From Dietzia natronolimnaea (GTDB lineage Bacteria; Actinomycetota; Actinomycetes; Mycobacteriales; Mycobacteriaceae), in NCBI RefSeq assembly GCF_039525805.1, contig NZ_BAAAHZ010000019.1: a stretch of DNA of 64,000 bases; one strand, 5' to 3'. Both the position numbers and the translations under genes were made by a program. The notes under the pieces were generated by a model. The model made no database searches, had not been told where the DNA came from, and saw only the letters and a program-made list of their open reading frames with translations. Each line of letters starts with the position of its first letter. The stretch's first letter is position 1. Below are positions 8,837 through 17,599 of this stretch, piece after piece.

Positions 8837-9996
8837 GACAGTCCTCCTCGCTGCACCAGTTGCGATGCGATGACGTTGCGTTGGATCTCGTTGGTCCCCT
8901 CGCCCACGATCATGAGCGGGGCGTCGCGGAAGTACCGCTCCACGTCGTACTCCGTGGAGTAGCCGTACCCGCCGTGGATCCGGACCGCGTCGAGCGCGAT
9001 CTCCATGCCGACCTCGGAGGCGAACAGCTTGGCCATCCCGGCCTCCATGTCGCAGCGCTCGCCGGCCTCGGAACGCTCGGCGGCGTGGAGCGTGAGCTGG
9101 CGCGCGGCGGACAGCTTGGTGGCCATGTCGGCCAGACGGTGACCGACCGCCTGGTGCTTCCAGATGGGCTGCCCGAACGACTCCCGCTGCTGCGCGTAGG
9201 CGAGAGAATCCTCGAGGGCGGCGGCCGCCACCCCGAGGGCACGGCCGGCCACCTGGATCCGTCCGGTCTCCAGGCCCTTCATCATCTGGGCGAAGCCACG
9301 TCCGGGCTCGCCGCCGAGCACCTGCGTGGCGGGCGTGCGATAGCCGTCGAAGGCCAGCTCACACGTCTCGACGCCCTTGTACCCGAGCTTGGACAGGTCC
9401 CTCGAGACGGTCAGCCCGGGTCCGTGCCCGACCAGGACGATCGAGATCCCCCTGTGCGCGGGCGTCGCCGACGGGTCCGTCTTGCAGAGCAGGGCGATCA
9501 GGCCGGAACGGCGCGCGTTCGAGATCCACGTCTTGGCCCCGGTGATCACCAGGTCGTCTCCGTCGGGTGTCGCGACGGTGCCCATGGCCTGGAGGTCCGA
9601 CCCCCCGCCGGGCTCCGTGAGGGCCATGGTCGCCCGCACCTCACCCGTGGCCATCGTCGGGAGGTGGGTGGACTTCTGCTCCTCGGTGCCGAACTCGGTG
9701 AGGAGCTTCGCCACCACCGTGTGCCCGCCCATGGCGCCCGCCAGGGACATCCAACCGCGGGCGAGTTCCTCGGTGACGCGCACGAAGCAGGGCATCGAGA
9801 CCGGCATCCCGCCGTACTCCTCGGGGACGGCCAGGCCGTAGATCCCGATCTGCTTCATCTGCTCGATCCAGCGTTCCGGGTACTCGTCCGCGTGCTCCAT
9901 CTCGCGCACGGACGGCCTGACCTCGCGGTCGATGAACCGGCGCACGGTCGCGACGAGGTCGGCCTCGTCCTGGTTCAGGTCCGGCACCGGTGACAC
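8833..9996 (-). CDS. Acyl-CoA dehydrogenase
   Basis: A 387-residue flavoprotein with the standard ACAD layout: N-terminal helical domain, central beta domain with the TMALTEPGGGSD motif (~125), and C-terminal helical domain. GEGTNEIQ near 370 keeps the catalytic-base Glu. It introduces the 2,3 double bond into an acyl-CoA and passes electrons to ETF. The GTG start at 9996 is first in the operon and faces the MaoC gene at 10101 across 104 bases. Substrate is unknown; the sequence suggests a short or branched acyl group, but this is only a family tendency. Confidence 0.92.
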   Translation of the reverse strand: MSPVPDLNQDEADLVATVRRFIDREVRPSVREMEHADEYPERWIEQMKQIGIYGLAVPEEYGGMPVSMPCFVRVTEELARGWMSLAGAMGGHTVVAKLLTEFGTEEQKSTHLPTMATGEVRATMALTEPGGGSDLQAMGTVATPDGDDLVITGAKTWISNARRSGLIALLCKTDPSATPAHRGISIVLVGHGPGLTVSRDLSKLGYKGVETCELAFDGYRTPATQVLGGEPGRGFAQMMKGLETGRIQVAGRALGVAAAALEDSLAYAQQRESFGQPIWKHQAVGHRLADMATKLSAARQLTLHAAERSEAGERCDMEAGMAKLFASEVGMEIALDAVRIHGGYGYSTEYDVERYFRDAPLMIVGEGTNEIQRNVIASQLVQRGGLS

Positions 9997-10046
9997 CTCG
10001 TCGTCGTCTCGATCCGCCCGTCGGGCGGGGTCCGGCCATCATCGCA

Positions 10047-10090
10047 ACCCACCATCCGATAGTCAATAATCATGCGCATGGTTTGGTTAG
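10047..10090. promoter_or_regulatory. Divergent promoter region with CATGCGCATG palindrome
   Basis: The ACAD/MaoC divergent gap holds a short AT-rich core with the perfect palindrome CATGCGCATG at 10071-10080. Imperfect flanking arms, AACCCACCAT (10047-10056) and ATGGTTTGGTT (10078-10088), surround it. The nearby FadR-type regulator at 11120 is the obvious candidate to bind here. Confidence 0.4.
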
Positions 10091-10100
10091 GATGCCGGTC

Positions 10101-11120
10101 ATGGACACTCGCGACGCCCGGCCCGTCGGCGGACCCTACTTCGACCAGCTGGCGGTGGGTCAGGTCGTCGTCGACGCCCCGTCCGTCACCCTGACCGGCG
10201 GTCTCGCCGCCGCACACCAGGCGATCCTCGGCGACCGGCTGCGGCTCCCCCTGGACCGTCGTCTCGCCCACGCCGTCACCGGCGGCACGGTGGCCCACCC
10301 GGGCCTCGTCGTCGACGTCGCGATCGGCCAGTCCACCCTCGTCACCCAGCGCGTGCGGGCCAACCTCTTCTACCGCGGCCTGCGTCTGCTCACCGCACCC
10401 CGGATCGGTGACACCCTGACCACCCGGACGGAGGTCGTGGGACTCAAGACCAACAGCCACTCACCGGGCCGCACCCCCACCGGGCTCGCCGCGCTCCGCA
10501 TCACCACCACCGACCAGGACGGACGGACCGTCCTGGACTTCCACCGATGCGCCATGCTGCCCCTGGCTCCGGGCGTCGACCCGGACTCGTGCGCCCACAC
10601 CGACGACCTGGCGGCGGTCGGGACCGCCACCACCCGGCCGTGGGCGACACCCGACGCCTGGGACCTGGCCGTCTACCGCGCCGCGGTCCCCGGGGCCGGT
10701 GACCCCCTTCCCGCCGAGGGCACCGTCCTGCGCCCGGGCGCCGACGTGGTCTCGAGCGCCCCGGAACTGGCCAGGCTCACCCTGAACATCGCGCAGACCC
10801 ACCACGACGCCCGCGTCTCGGGCGCCGGCAGGTTGGTCTACGGCGGCCACACCATCGGACTCGCGCTGTCGCAGGCCACCCGGGCGCTGCCGACGATGCT
10901 CACCGTGCTCGGCTGGCACTCCTGCGACCACGTGGGCCCGGTCCGCGAGGGCGACACCCTGAGCAGCGAGCTCGTGATCGGGGCCGCGGTCGATCTCCCG
11001 GACGGGGGGACGGCGCTCGATCTGCGGTCGCTCGTCACCGCCCACCGGGCGGACGGTGACGCTCCCGTCCTGGACTGGTCGTACACGGTACTCATGCCCG
11101 GACGCCCGGATCGGGGATAA
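10101..11120 (+). CDS. MaoC-like double-hotdog dehydratase
   Basis: A 339-residue protein made of two hotdog-like halves, resembling fused MaoC proteins such as mesaconyl-CoA or 2-enoyl-CoA hydratases. The N-terminal half carries AHAVTGGTVAHPGLVVDVAIGQ (~54-75). The C-terminal half carries RLVYGGHTIGLALSQATRAL (~248-267), in the position of the active-site helix. The ATG at 10101 follows AGGA; an in-frame ATG at 10092 is also possible. Its TAA overlaps the ATG of the downstream regulator, so the two are coupled. The precise substrate is not recognisable. Confidence 0.8.
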   Translation: MDTRDARPVGGPYFDQLAVGQVVVDAPSVTLTGGLAAAHQAILGDRLRLPLDRRLAHAVTGGTVAHPGLVVDVAIGQSTLVTQRVRANLFYRGLRLLTAPRIGDTLTTRTEVVGLKTNSHSPGRTPTGLAALRITTTDQDGRTVLDFHRCAMLPLAPGVDPDSCAHTDDLAAVGTATTRPWATPDAWDLAVYRAAVPGAGDPLPAEGTVLRPGADVVSSAPELARLTLNIAQTHHDARVSGAGRLVYGGHTIGLALSQATRALPTMLTVLGWHSCDHVGPVREGDTLSSELVIGAAVDLPDGGTALDLRSLVTAHRADGDAPVLDWSYTVLMPGRPDRG

Positions 11121-11887
11121 TGGTTGTCATGAGTTCAGAAGGCGGCACGCGGCCGGGGGTGGGCCGTCCCAAGAAGACGGCGCTCCTGGTGGCCCAGCAG
11201 ATCGTCGAGGACATCTCCCGTCGCGGGAACACCGTCGGCGACCGGCTGCCCCCGGAACACCTCATGCTCGAGCAGTACGGGGTCGGTCGCGGGACGCTCC
11301 GCGAGTCGCTGCGCTACCTGGAGCTGCAGGGCGTGCTCATGCTCAAGCCCGGGCCCGGTGGCGGGCCGATCGTGCAGCAACCGGACGGGGGGACGCTGGC
11401 CGCCACGTTGAGCCTGCTCCTGCAGTTCGAGAACGCCCCGTTCTCCACGATCATGGAGGCCCGCACGGCGTTGGAGCCCACCATCTCCCGTCTGGCCACC
11501 TCGCGGATCGACGACGCCGGACTGGCCGGAATCGCCGAGAACCTCCGCCAGACGCGGGAGCAGATGGGCGACCAGGCCGCGTTCTCGGCCCACTCCGAGC
11601 GATTCCACGAGCTGATCGCCTGGAGCTCCGGGAACGCGCTCTTCGGCTACCTCTTCGATGCGCTGAGCGGCCTGATCGCCGGAGCCTCGATGGGCATCAC
11701 CTACCCCAGGCGGCAGCGCGAGTTGACGTGCGACATCCACGAGGAGATCTACGCCGCGATCGCCGACCGGGACGGCGACACCGCGTCCCGGTTGATGTCG
11801 GTCCACATCCACGAGCACACCACGTACCTGGAGAAGCGGTTCCACAGCGCGCTCGCGAGGCCGATCCGGTGGGACCTCGACGGTTGA
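11120..11887 (+). CDS. FadR-subfamily GntR transcriptional regulator
   Basis: A 255-residue regulator. The N-terminal winged helix-turn-helix (about 20-85) has the GntR hallmark LPPEHLMLEQYGVGRGTLRE and RYLELQGVL. A basic GRPKK precedes it. The C-terminal helical FCD-type domain (about 95-240) probably binds an acyl-CoA or organic acid, with RFHELI and HIHEHT His residues that often hold a metal in this family. ATG 11120 overlaps the MaoC stop (TAATG); ATG 11129 has the better-spaced GGGGA. It likely controls the divergent ACAD/MaoC promoters. Confidence 0.88.
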   Translation: MVVMSSEGGTRPGVGRPKKTALLVAQQIVEDISRRGNTVGDRLPPEHLMLEQYGVGRGTLRESLRYLELQGVLMLKPGPGGGPIVQQPDGGTLAATLSLLLQFENAPFSTIMEARTALEPTISRLATSRIDDAGLAGIAENLRQTREQMGDQAAFSAHSERFHELIAWSSGNALFGYLFDALSGLIAGASMGITYPRRQRELTCDIHEEIYAAIADRDGDTASRLMSVHIHEHTTYLEKRFHSALARPIRWDLDG

Positions 11888-11921
11888 CCCGGGTCACCGG
11901 GCCGTGCCCGTCCGAGGCGGA

Positions 11922-12662
11922 TCAGATGTGGCGGCCGCCGGTGATCTCGAGGACCGTACCGGTCATGTAGCTCGACATGTCGCTGGCCAGGAACAGCACG
12001 ACCTGCGCGACCTCGGAGGGCTCGCCGGCCCGGCCCAGGGGGATCTCGGCCATCTTCTCGTCCCAGACGTGCTGCGGCATCGCCAGGGTCATGGCGGTGC
12101 GGATGAGCCCCGGCTGGATCGCGTTGACGCGCACGTTCTTGAAGGCGACCTCCTTGGCGGCGGCCTTGGTCAGTCCGATTATCCCCGCCTTGGCGGCGGA
12201 GTAGTTGGTCTGACCCTTCAGCCCGACCTTGCCGGAGATGGAGGAGACGTTGACGATCGCCCCTCCCCCGTGCTCGCGCATCCGCCCGGCGGCCGCGCGG
12301 GTGCCGTTCCACGTTCCCTTGAGGTGGATCGCGATGATGTCATCGAACTGCTCCTCGGTCATCGTGCGCATCGTGGCGTCGCGGGTGAGACCGGCGTTGT
12401 TCACGAACACCCCGAGCGGCCCGAACGCCTCCTCGGCCACGTCGATCAGGTTCTCGATCGCCGCCCCGTCACGCACGTCGCAGTTCACGTACCGTGCGGC
12501 GTCCTCGCCGCCCAGCTCGGTGACCGCGGCCGCGCCCGCCTCGTCGTCGATGTCCCCGATCACGACGCGCGCCCCGCTGTCGATGAACGTCCGCGCGATC
12601 TCCAACCCGATCCCGCGCGCGGCTCCGGTGACGACCGCGGTCCTACCCTCAAGAAGTCCCAT
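11922..12662 (-). CDS. SDR family oxidoreductase (FabG-like)
   Basis: A 246-residue classical short-chain dehydrogenase. Cofactor motif TGAARGIG is at ~12-19, NNAG near 90, catalytic Ser in NVSSISG and YSAAK near 154. Its FabG-like length and context suggest a 3-hydroxyacyl-CoA dehydrogenase supplying the third beta-oxidation step. Its 5' end overlaps the CoA-transferase by 14 bases, making it the last gene of the ACAD-CaiB-SDR operon. An Asp after the second strand (IGDIDDE) points to NAD+ rather than NADP+. Confidence 0.9.
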   Translation of the reverse strand: MGLLEGRTAVVTGAARGIGLEIARTFIDSGARVVIGDIDDEAGAAAVTELGGEDAARYVNCDVRDGAAIENLIDVAEEAFGPLGVFVNNAGLTRDATMRTMTEEQFDDIIAIHLKGTWNGTRAAAGRMREHGGGAIVNVSSISGKVGLKGQTNYSAAKAGIIGLTKAAAKEVAFKNVRVNAIQPGLIRTAMTLAMPQHVWDEKMAEIPLGRAGEPSEVAQVVLFLASDMSSYMTGTVLEITGGRHI

Positions 12663-13833
12663 GACGTGTGTCCTCTCCTCGTGCCCGCCCGGCCAGTTCG
12701 GCCAGGATCGCGTCGGTGTGCCGGCCCAGTGACGGCACGGGCCCCATCGGTAGCTCTACGTCCGCGTAGGTGATCGGCGGGAGCAGGCCGCGGACGGGTC
12801 CGGCCGGGGTGTCGACCTCGCGCCACCGGTCCCGCGCCTCGAGCTGCGGGTGGTGGACCAGTCCGGCGACGTCGTTGAGCCGGGCCGCCGGGACACCGGC
12901 GTCGTCGAGTCGCGCGGCCAGCTCCTCCGAGTCGTACCCCCTGGTCAGGGACCCGATCAGTGCGTCCACCTCGGCCCTGCGCGCCACGCGGGCGATGTTG
13001 GTCGCGTACCGCTCGTCGTCGACGAGATCCGGCCGGTCCAACACGTCGCGGACCAGCGCCGCCCATCCCCGGTCGTTCTGCACCCCGATGAGCACCTGTC
13101 CGTCCCTGGTGGGGAAGGCGTCGTACGGGCAGATCGAGGCGTGCGACAGGCCCATGCGCCCGACCTGCCGGTCCGCGTACATCCGGATGTACATGGGGTG
13201 GCCCATCCACTCGGCTGTCGCCTCGAACATCGACACCTCGATCGTGGCACCGAGCCCGGTCCGCTCCCGACGGAACAGCGCCGACTGGACCGCCGAGAGC
13301 GCATACATCCCGGTCGCGATGTCGGAGACCGGGACGCCGGTCTTGGTGGCGGTCTCGGGGGTACCGGTGATCGAGCACAACCCCGACTCGGCCTGGACGA
13401 GCATGTCGTAGGCCTTGCGGCCCGAGTACGGCCCCGCCTCGCCGTATCCGGAGAGGGTGACGACGACGAGCTCGTCCTTCCGCGACCGGAGCGCAGCGGC
13501 CCCCAGGCCCAACCGGTCCATCGCCCCGGGCGCCAGGTTGCTCAGGACCACGTCCGCACGGTCGGCCAGCTCGAGCGCGACCCGCCGCCCGTCGTCGGAG
13601 GCCAGGTCGAGCTCGATCGACTCCTTGCCCCTGTTGAGCCAGACGAAGTGCGAGGCCAGGCCGTGGACGGTGTCGTCGTAGGACCGGGCGAAGTCACCCT
13701 CCCCCGGCCGCTCGATCTTGATGACGCGGGCGCCGAGGTCCGCGAGGTGACGGGTGGCCAACGGGCCGGCGACGGCCTGTTCGACCGCCACGACCGTGAT
13801 CCCCTCGAGAGGGAGCGGCCCGCCTCCCATCAT
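12649..13833 (-). CDS. CaiB/BaiF-type CoA-transferase
   Basis: A 394-residue family III CoA-transferase, which moves CoA from one acyl-CoA to a free acid through an aspartyl-CoA anhydride. The putative catalytic Asp lies in KAYDMLVQAESG near residue 155. HPQLEARDRW near the C-terminus is a family hallmark. The start at 13833 forms ATGA with the ACAD stop, and the 3' end runs 14 bases into the SDR. It probably activates the substrate of this operon without ATP. A larger reading frame reaching 15120 on this strand is a fortuitous extension over the ACAD gene. Confidence 0.9.
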   Translation of the reverse strand: MMGGGPLPLEGITVVAVEQAVAGPLATRHLADLGARVIKIERPGEGDFARSYDDTVHGLASHFVWLNRGKESIELDLASDDGRRVALELADRADVVLSNLAPGAMDRLGLGAAALRSRKDELVVVTLSGYGEAGPYSGRKAYDMLVQAESGLCSITGTPETATKTGVPVSDIATGMYALSAVQSALFRRERTGLGATIEVSMFEATAEWMGHPMYIRMYADRQVGRMGLSHASICPYDAFPTRDGQVLIGVQNDRGWAALVRDVLDRPDLVDDERYATNIARVARRAEVDALIGSLTRGYDSEELAARLDDAGVPAARLNDVAGLVHHPQLEARDRWREVDTPAGPVRGLLPPITYADVELPMGPVPSLGRHTDAILAELAGRARGEDTRHGTS

Positions 13834-15026
13834 CGTGCGGTGGCCTCGCGTGTCGCACCGCGCATGAGGCCGCCGCCGATGATCAGCCTCTGGATCTCGC
13901 TGGTCCCCTCGTAGAGGCGCAGCAGGCGGATGTCCCGGTAGATCCGCTCGACCACCACGCCCCGCATGTACCCGGTGCCGCCGTGGATCTGGACGGCCAG
14001 GTCGGCGACCTTCCCCGCCATCTCCGTGCAGAAGAGCTTGGCGACGGACGGGGCGATGCGTCGGTCCTCTCCCGAGACGTACTTGGCCGCGACCTCCCGG
14101 ACCAGAGCCTGTCCGGCCATCACCCCGACCTGCTGGTCGGCGATCATGGCCTGGACCAGCTGGAAGTCGCCGACGGCCGTGCCCCCCTGCGTGGTGGTGG
14201 CCGCATGGGCCAGCGACTCGTCGAGCGCCCTTCTCGCCGACCCCACGGCGACGGCGGCGATGTGCACGCGACCGCGGGCCAGGGACGTCATCGCCGCGCG
14301 GTACCCGGCGTCCTCGTCTCCCCCCACCAGCGACGAGGCGGGGACCCGGACACCACTGAAGTCCACCTCTGAGGTCGGGGCACCCTCCTGGCCCATCTTG
14401 CGGTCCTTCGGTCCCACCGTGACCCCGGCCGCGTCGGCGGGGACGAGGAACACAGCGATCCCCGGGCCGCCGGCGTCCGCGGGGCGGGTCCGGGCGAACA
14501 CGACGAACAGATCCGCCACCGGCGCGTTGGTGATGAAGCGCTTGGTGCCGTCGATGACCCAGTCGTCGCCGTCCCGGACGGCCCTGGTCGCCAGCCCGGC
14601 GGGATTGGACCCCGCACCGTCCTCGGTCAGCGCGAAGGACGCGATCACCTCGCCGGACGCGATCCGCTCCAGCCACTCCGCCTTCTGCTCGTCGGTGCCG
14701 AAGTTCACCAGGACCTGCCCGGCGATCCCGTTGTTGGTGCCGAACAGCGACCGCATGGCCAGGCTGGTGTACCCGAATTCCATCGCCAGCTCGACGTCCT
14801 GGGTCAGGTCCAACCCCAGGCCACCCCACTGCTGCGGGATCGCGTACCCGAACATCCCCATCTCGGCCAGCCCGGCCCGGATGTCGTCGGGGACGGCGTC
14901 GGCGTCGGCGATCTCCCGCTCCCGGGGCATCACCACGGTCCGGATGTAGTCGCGGGTCGTGGCGAGGATGGCCGCGAAGTCCTCCGCGTCGACCTCGGGC
15001 CCCACCGAGTCCGCCTGCTCGCTCAT
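13830..15026 (-). CDS. Acyl-CoA dehydrogenase
   Basis: A 398-residue ACAD from the ATG at 15024-15026, which has GAGGA upstream. FALTEDGAGSNP marks the flavin/substrate loop. YEGTSEIQRLIIG retains the catalytic Glu. RFITNAPVADLFVVFART is the usual middle-domain strand. It is the first gene of the operon that continues with CoA-transferase and SDR, and diverges from another CoA-transferase gene. Upstream in-frame codons to 15068 lack conservation and were excluded. Confidence 0.92.
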   Translation of the reverse strand: MSEQADSVGPEVDAEDFAAILATTRDYIRTVVMPREREIADADAVPDDIRAGLAEMGMFGYAIPQQWGGLGLDLTQDVELAMEFGYTSLAMRSLFGTNNGIAGQVLVNFGTDEQKAEWLERIASGEVIASFALTEDGAGSNPAGLATRAVRDGDDWVIDGTKRFITNAPVADLFVVFARTRPADAGGPGIAVFLVPADAAGVTVGPKDRKMGQEGAPTSEVDFSGVRVPASSLVGGDEDAGYRAAMTSLARGRVHIAAVAVGSARRALDESLAHAATTTQGGTAVGDFQLVQAMIADQQVGVMAGQALVREVAAKYVSGEDRRIAPSVAKLFCTEMAGKVADLAVQIHGGTGYMRGVVVERIYRDIRLLRLYEGTSEIQRLIIGGGLMRGATREATAR

Positions 15027-15074
15027 GACTGTGTCCTCTGTCGTCCGTGATGGCCCTCGCGGAACCACGATCCG

Positions 15075-15110
15075 GTGAAGTATGCTTCAAACTATTATCA
15101 TCAATTACGG
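15075..15110. promoter_or_regulatory. AT-rich divergent promoter with TGAAG-N4-CTTCA
   Basis: The 124-base gap between the ACAD and CoA-transferase genes contains one conspicuous AT-rich core. It includes the imperfect palindrome TGAAGTATGCTTCA at about 15077-15090. This is the only sequence between two mirror-image operons, so a shared operator is likely. No regulator gene is adjacent. Confidence 0.4.
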
Positions 15111-15150
15111 AGCGGGGCAATAGTCACCGCCGGACCCCCGGGAGCCACCG

Positions 15151-16401
15151 ATGGCCGAATCCAGCGAGTCGCGACCGCTCAGCGGCATCCGCGTGGTCGA
15201 GCTCTCCAGCTTCGTGGCCTCTCCCCTGTGCGGGCTCACGCTCGCCCAGCTCGGCGCCGAGGTCATCCGCGTCGACCCGGTGGGCGGCGCGGCGGACGTG
15301 CACCGCTGGCCGCTCGCCCCGGGCGGAACCTCGATCTACTGGACCGGCCTCAACAGGGGCAAGTCCTCGGTGACCCTCGACCTCCGTTCCGACGAGGGCC
15401 GGCAGTCGTTCCGGGACCTCGTCACCGCGCCCGGGGAGGGCTCGGGGATCCTCGTGACCAACTCCGCCGGCCGGGAGTGGATGAGCCATGAGCGCCTGGC
15501 CGCGGTCCGACCCGATGTCATCACCCTCGAACTGCTCGGACGTCGCGACGGCCGCCCCGGGGTCGACTACACCGTCAACGCCGCCCTCGGGTTCCCCGCG
15601 ATCACCGGACAGGACGGCGGGCAGGGCGGTGGACAGGGCGGTGGACAGGGCGCCGGGCAGGTGGTCAACCACACCCTGCCGGCCTGGGACGTCGCCGCGG
15701 GCCTCCACGCGGCGCTGGCGGTGGTCTCCGCCGTCCGCGAGCGGGAGAGGACCGGCCGGGGCCGACGCATCGTGCTCCCGCTGGACGACGTCGCCCTGGC
15801 CACCGCCGGCGCGCTGGGCTACCTCACCGAGCCGCAGCTCGACGGGTCCACCCGGCCCGCCGTCGGCAACTACGTCTACGGCACGTTCGGCAGGGACTTC
15901 ACCACCGCCGACGGGGGCCGTGTGATGGTGGTCGCCCTGACCACCAGGCATTTCCACGACCTGGCGCGGGTGACCGGGACCCGGGACGCCGTCGACGCCC
16001 TCGAGTCGGCCACCGGCGCCGACTTCGGTACCGAGGCCGACAGGTACTCCTACCGGGAGGTCCTGTCCGCACTGTTCGCCCGATGGTTCTCCGCCCACAC
16101 CACGGCGGAGGTCACCCGGGCACTGGAGGACTCGGTGGTGCTGCACGAGCGGTACCGCACGTTCGACCAGGTGGTGACGGAGGGCGATCTCGAGTCCAAC
16201 CCGCTGTTCGCTGCACTGGATCAGCCGGGGATCGGCTCGTACCACGCGGCCGCGCACCCCGCGACCTTCGACGGCCGGCACCTGGCCACCGGTCCCGCGC
16301 CGGACCTCGGCGCCGACACCGATCGCCTCACCGCCGATCGCCCCCGCGCTCCGATCGACTCACCGCCGATCGCCCCACCACCGCAGGGACCTGAGTCATG
16401 A
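15151..16401 (+). CDS. CaiB/BaiF-type CoA-transferase with Gly/Gln repeat insert
   Basis: A 416-residue member of the CoA-transferase/alpha-methylacyl-CoA racemase family. The N-terminal Rossmann-like region (GIRVVELSSFVASPLCGLTL) and the aspartate-bearing GVDYTVNAALG near residue 140 are recognisable. Directly after this comes a low-complexity GGQG repeat (about 152-168) absent from typical members. The tail is Pro/Asp-rich. With no terminal family residues altered it could be a transferase or a racemase; a transferase is favoured because an ACAD follows with an ATGA overlap. It diverges from the other CaiB operon. Confidence 0.8.
   Translation: MAESSESRPLSGIRVVELSSFVASPLCGLTLAQLGAEVIRVDPVGGAADVHRWPLAPGGTSIYWTGLNRGKSSVTLDLRSDEGRQSFRDLVTAPGEGSGILVTNSAGREWMSHERLAAVRPDVITLELLGRRDGRPGVDYTVNAALGFPAITGQDGGQGGGQGGGQGAGQVVNHTLPAWDVAAGLHAALAVVSAVRERERTGRGRRIVLPLDDVALATAGALGYLTEPQLDGSTRPAVGNYVYGTFGRDFTTADGGRVMVVALTTRHFHDLARVTGTRDAVDALESATGADFGTEADRYSYREVLSALFARWFSAHTTAEVTRALEDSVVLHERYRTFDQVVTEGDLESNPLFAALDQPGIGSYHAAAHPATFDGRHLATGPAPDLGADTDRLTADRPRAPIDSPPIAPPPQGPES
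15607..15660 (+). repeat. 12-bp tandem repeat encoding GGQG units
   Basis: Units close to GGACAGGGCGGT follow one another (two identical, two degenerate), adding in-frame Gly-Gly-Gln-Gly blocks to the CoA-transferase just after its active-site region. The 12-base period preserves the frame. Confidence 0.85.
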
Positions 16402-17585
16402 CCCACAAACCCGCCGCCCGCGACGGTGTCCCCGTGTACCTCACGGAGGAGCGGCTCGCGATCCGCGATCTGGCCCGCGACTTCACCGCCCGGGAGGTCC
16501 TGCCGGTCGCGAACCGCCTCGACCCGGAGAAGGGAGACATCCCCGACGAGCTCCGGCAGAAGATGGCCGATATCGGCTTCTTCGGCATCATGATCGACGA
16601 GGAGCACGGCGGGCTCGGCCTGGGCGTGTTCGAGTACTGCCTGGTCGCCGAGGAGCTCGCCCGCGGGTGGCTGTCGGTCTCCGGTCTCCTCGCCCGCGGC
16701 AACGGGATGGGCGGCGGGTTCACCCCCGATCAGGAGGCGCGCCTGCTCCCCCGCGTCGCCCGCGGCGAGTGGCTGGGCGCCTACGCGTTGTCGGAGGCCG
16801 AGGCGGGCTCCGACGTCGCCAACATCTCCTGCCGAGCCGTCCGCGACGGCGACGAGTGGGTGGTGAACGGCACCAAGATGTGGTGCACCTATGCCGACCA
16901 GGCGGACTACCTCGTGCTGTTCGCCCGTACCGACCCGGTCCGGGACCCGGCCAAGCCCCACCGCGGGATCTCCGCCTTCCTGGTGGAGAAGGATCGCGGC
17001 GTGTTCCCCGCGGGCATCACCGGCAACCCCGTCCGCAAGATCGGATACTTCGGCTGGCAGACCTGGGAGCTGTCCTTCGACGATTTCCGGTTGCCCGCCT
17101 CTGCGCTGCTCGGCGAGGAGGGCAGGGGCTTCTACCTGGCGGTCTCCGGCCTGGAGGTCGGTCGCGCCCACACCGCCGCCCGCGCGATCGGCCTGGCCCG
17201 CGCCGCGCTGGAGGACTCGATCGCCTACGTCGCCACCCGCGAACAGTTCGGCCGACCGATCGGCGAGTTCCAGTACCTCCGCTTCGAGATCGCCCGGATG
17301 GCCGCCGACATCGAGGCCGCGCGCCAGCTCATGTTCTCGGTGGCCACGGCCATCGACTCCGGGCGTCGCTGCTCGCTCGAGGCCGCCATGTGCAAGCTCG
17401 TGGCCACCGAGATGGCCGAGCGGGTGACCTCCCAGGGCGTCCAGATCCACGGCGGGGCCGGGTACACGACCGACTTCCAGGTGGAGCGGCACTGGCGCGA
17501 CGCCCGGCTGACCCGCATCTTCGAGGGCACCAGCGAGATCCAGATGCGGATCATCTCGGATGAACTCCTCGGCCGCGACCACTGA
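16398..17585 (+). CDS. Acyl-CoA dehydrogenase
   Basis: A 395-residue ACAD. The start codon overlaps the upstream stop (ATGA). YALSEAEAGSDVAN marks the substrate loop, FEGTSEIQMRII keeps the catalytic Glu, and VQIHGGAGYTTDFQVERHWRDA is the C-terminal signature. KMWCTYADQADYLVLFART is in the middle domain. Relatives act on branched, cyclic or dicarboxylic acyl-CoAs, but the substrate cannot be fixed. It is followed after 14 bases by an alcohol dehydrogenase, suggesting a three-gene unit. Confidence 0.92.
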   Translation: MTHKPAARDGVPVYLTEERLAIRDLARDFTAREVLPVANRLDPEKGDIPDELRQKMADIGFFGIMIDEEHGGLGLGVFEYCLVAEELARGWLSVSGLLARGNGMGGGFTPDQEARLLPRVARGEWLGAYALSEAEAGSDVANISCRAVRDGDEWVVNGTKMWCTYADQADYLVLFARTDPVRDPAKPHRGISAFLVEKDRGVFPAGITGNPVRKIGYFGWQTWELSFDDFRLPASALLGEEGRGFYLAVSGLEVGRAHTAARAIGLARAALEDSIAYVATREQFGRPIGEFQYLRFEIARMAADIEAARQLMFSVATAIDSGRRCSLEAAMCKLVATEMAERVTSQGVQIHGGAGYTTDFQVERHWRDARLTRIFEGTSEIQMRIISDELLGRDH

Positions 17586-17599
17586 GTACAGTCGCCACC

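Noticed and set aside
12649..15120. 823-residue minus-strand frame that could be read as a fusion ending in a CoA-transferase
   Set aside because: The upstream 430 residues are an out-of-frame reading of the ACAD gene and look like low-complexity Arg/Gly sequence. The true start at 13833 overlaps the ACAD stop.
15607..15660. CRISPR-like short repeat array
   Set aside because: Units are 12 bp, contiguous without spacers and inside a coding frame. No cas genes are present.
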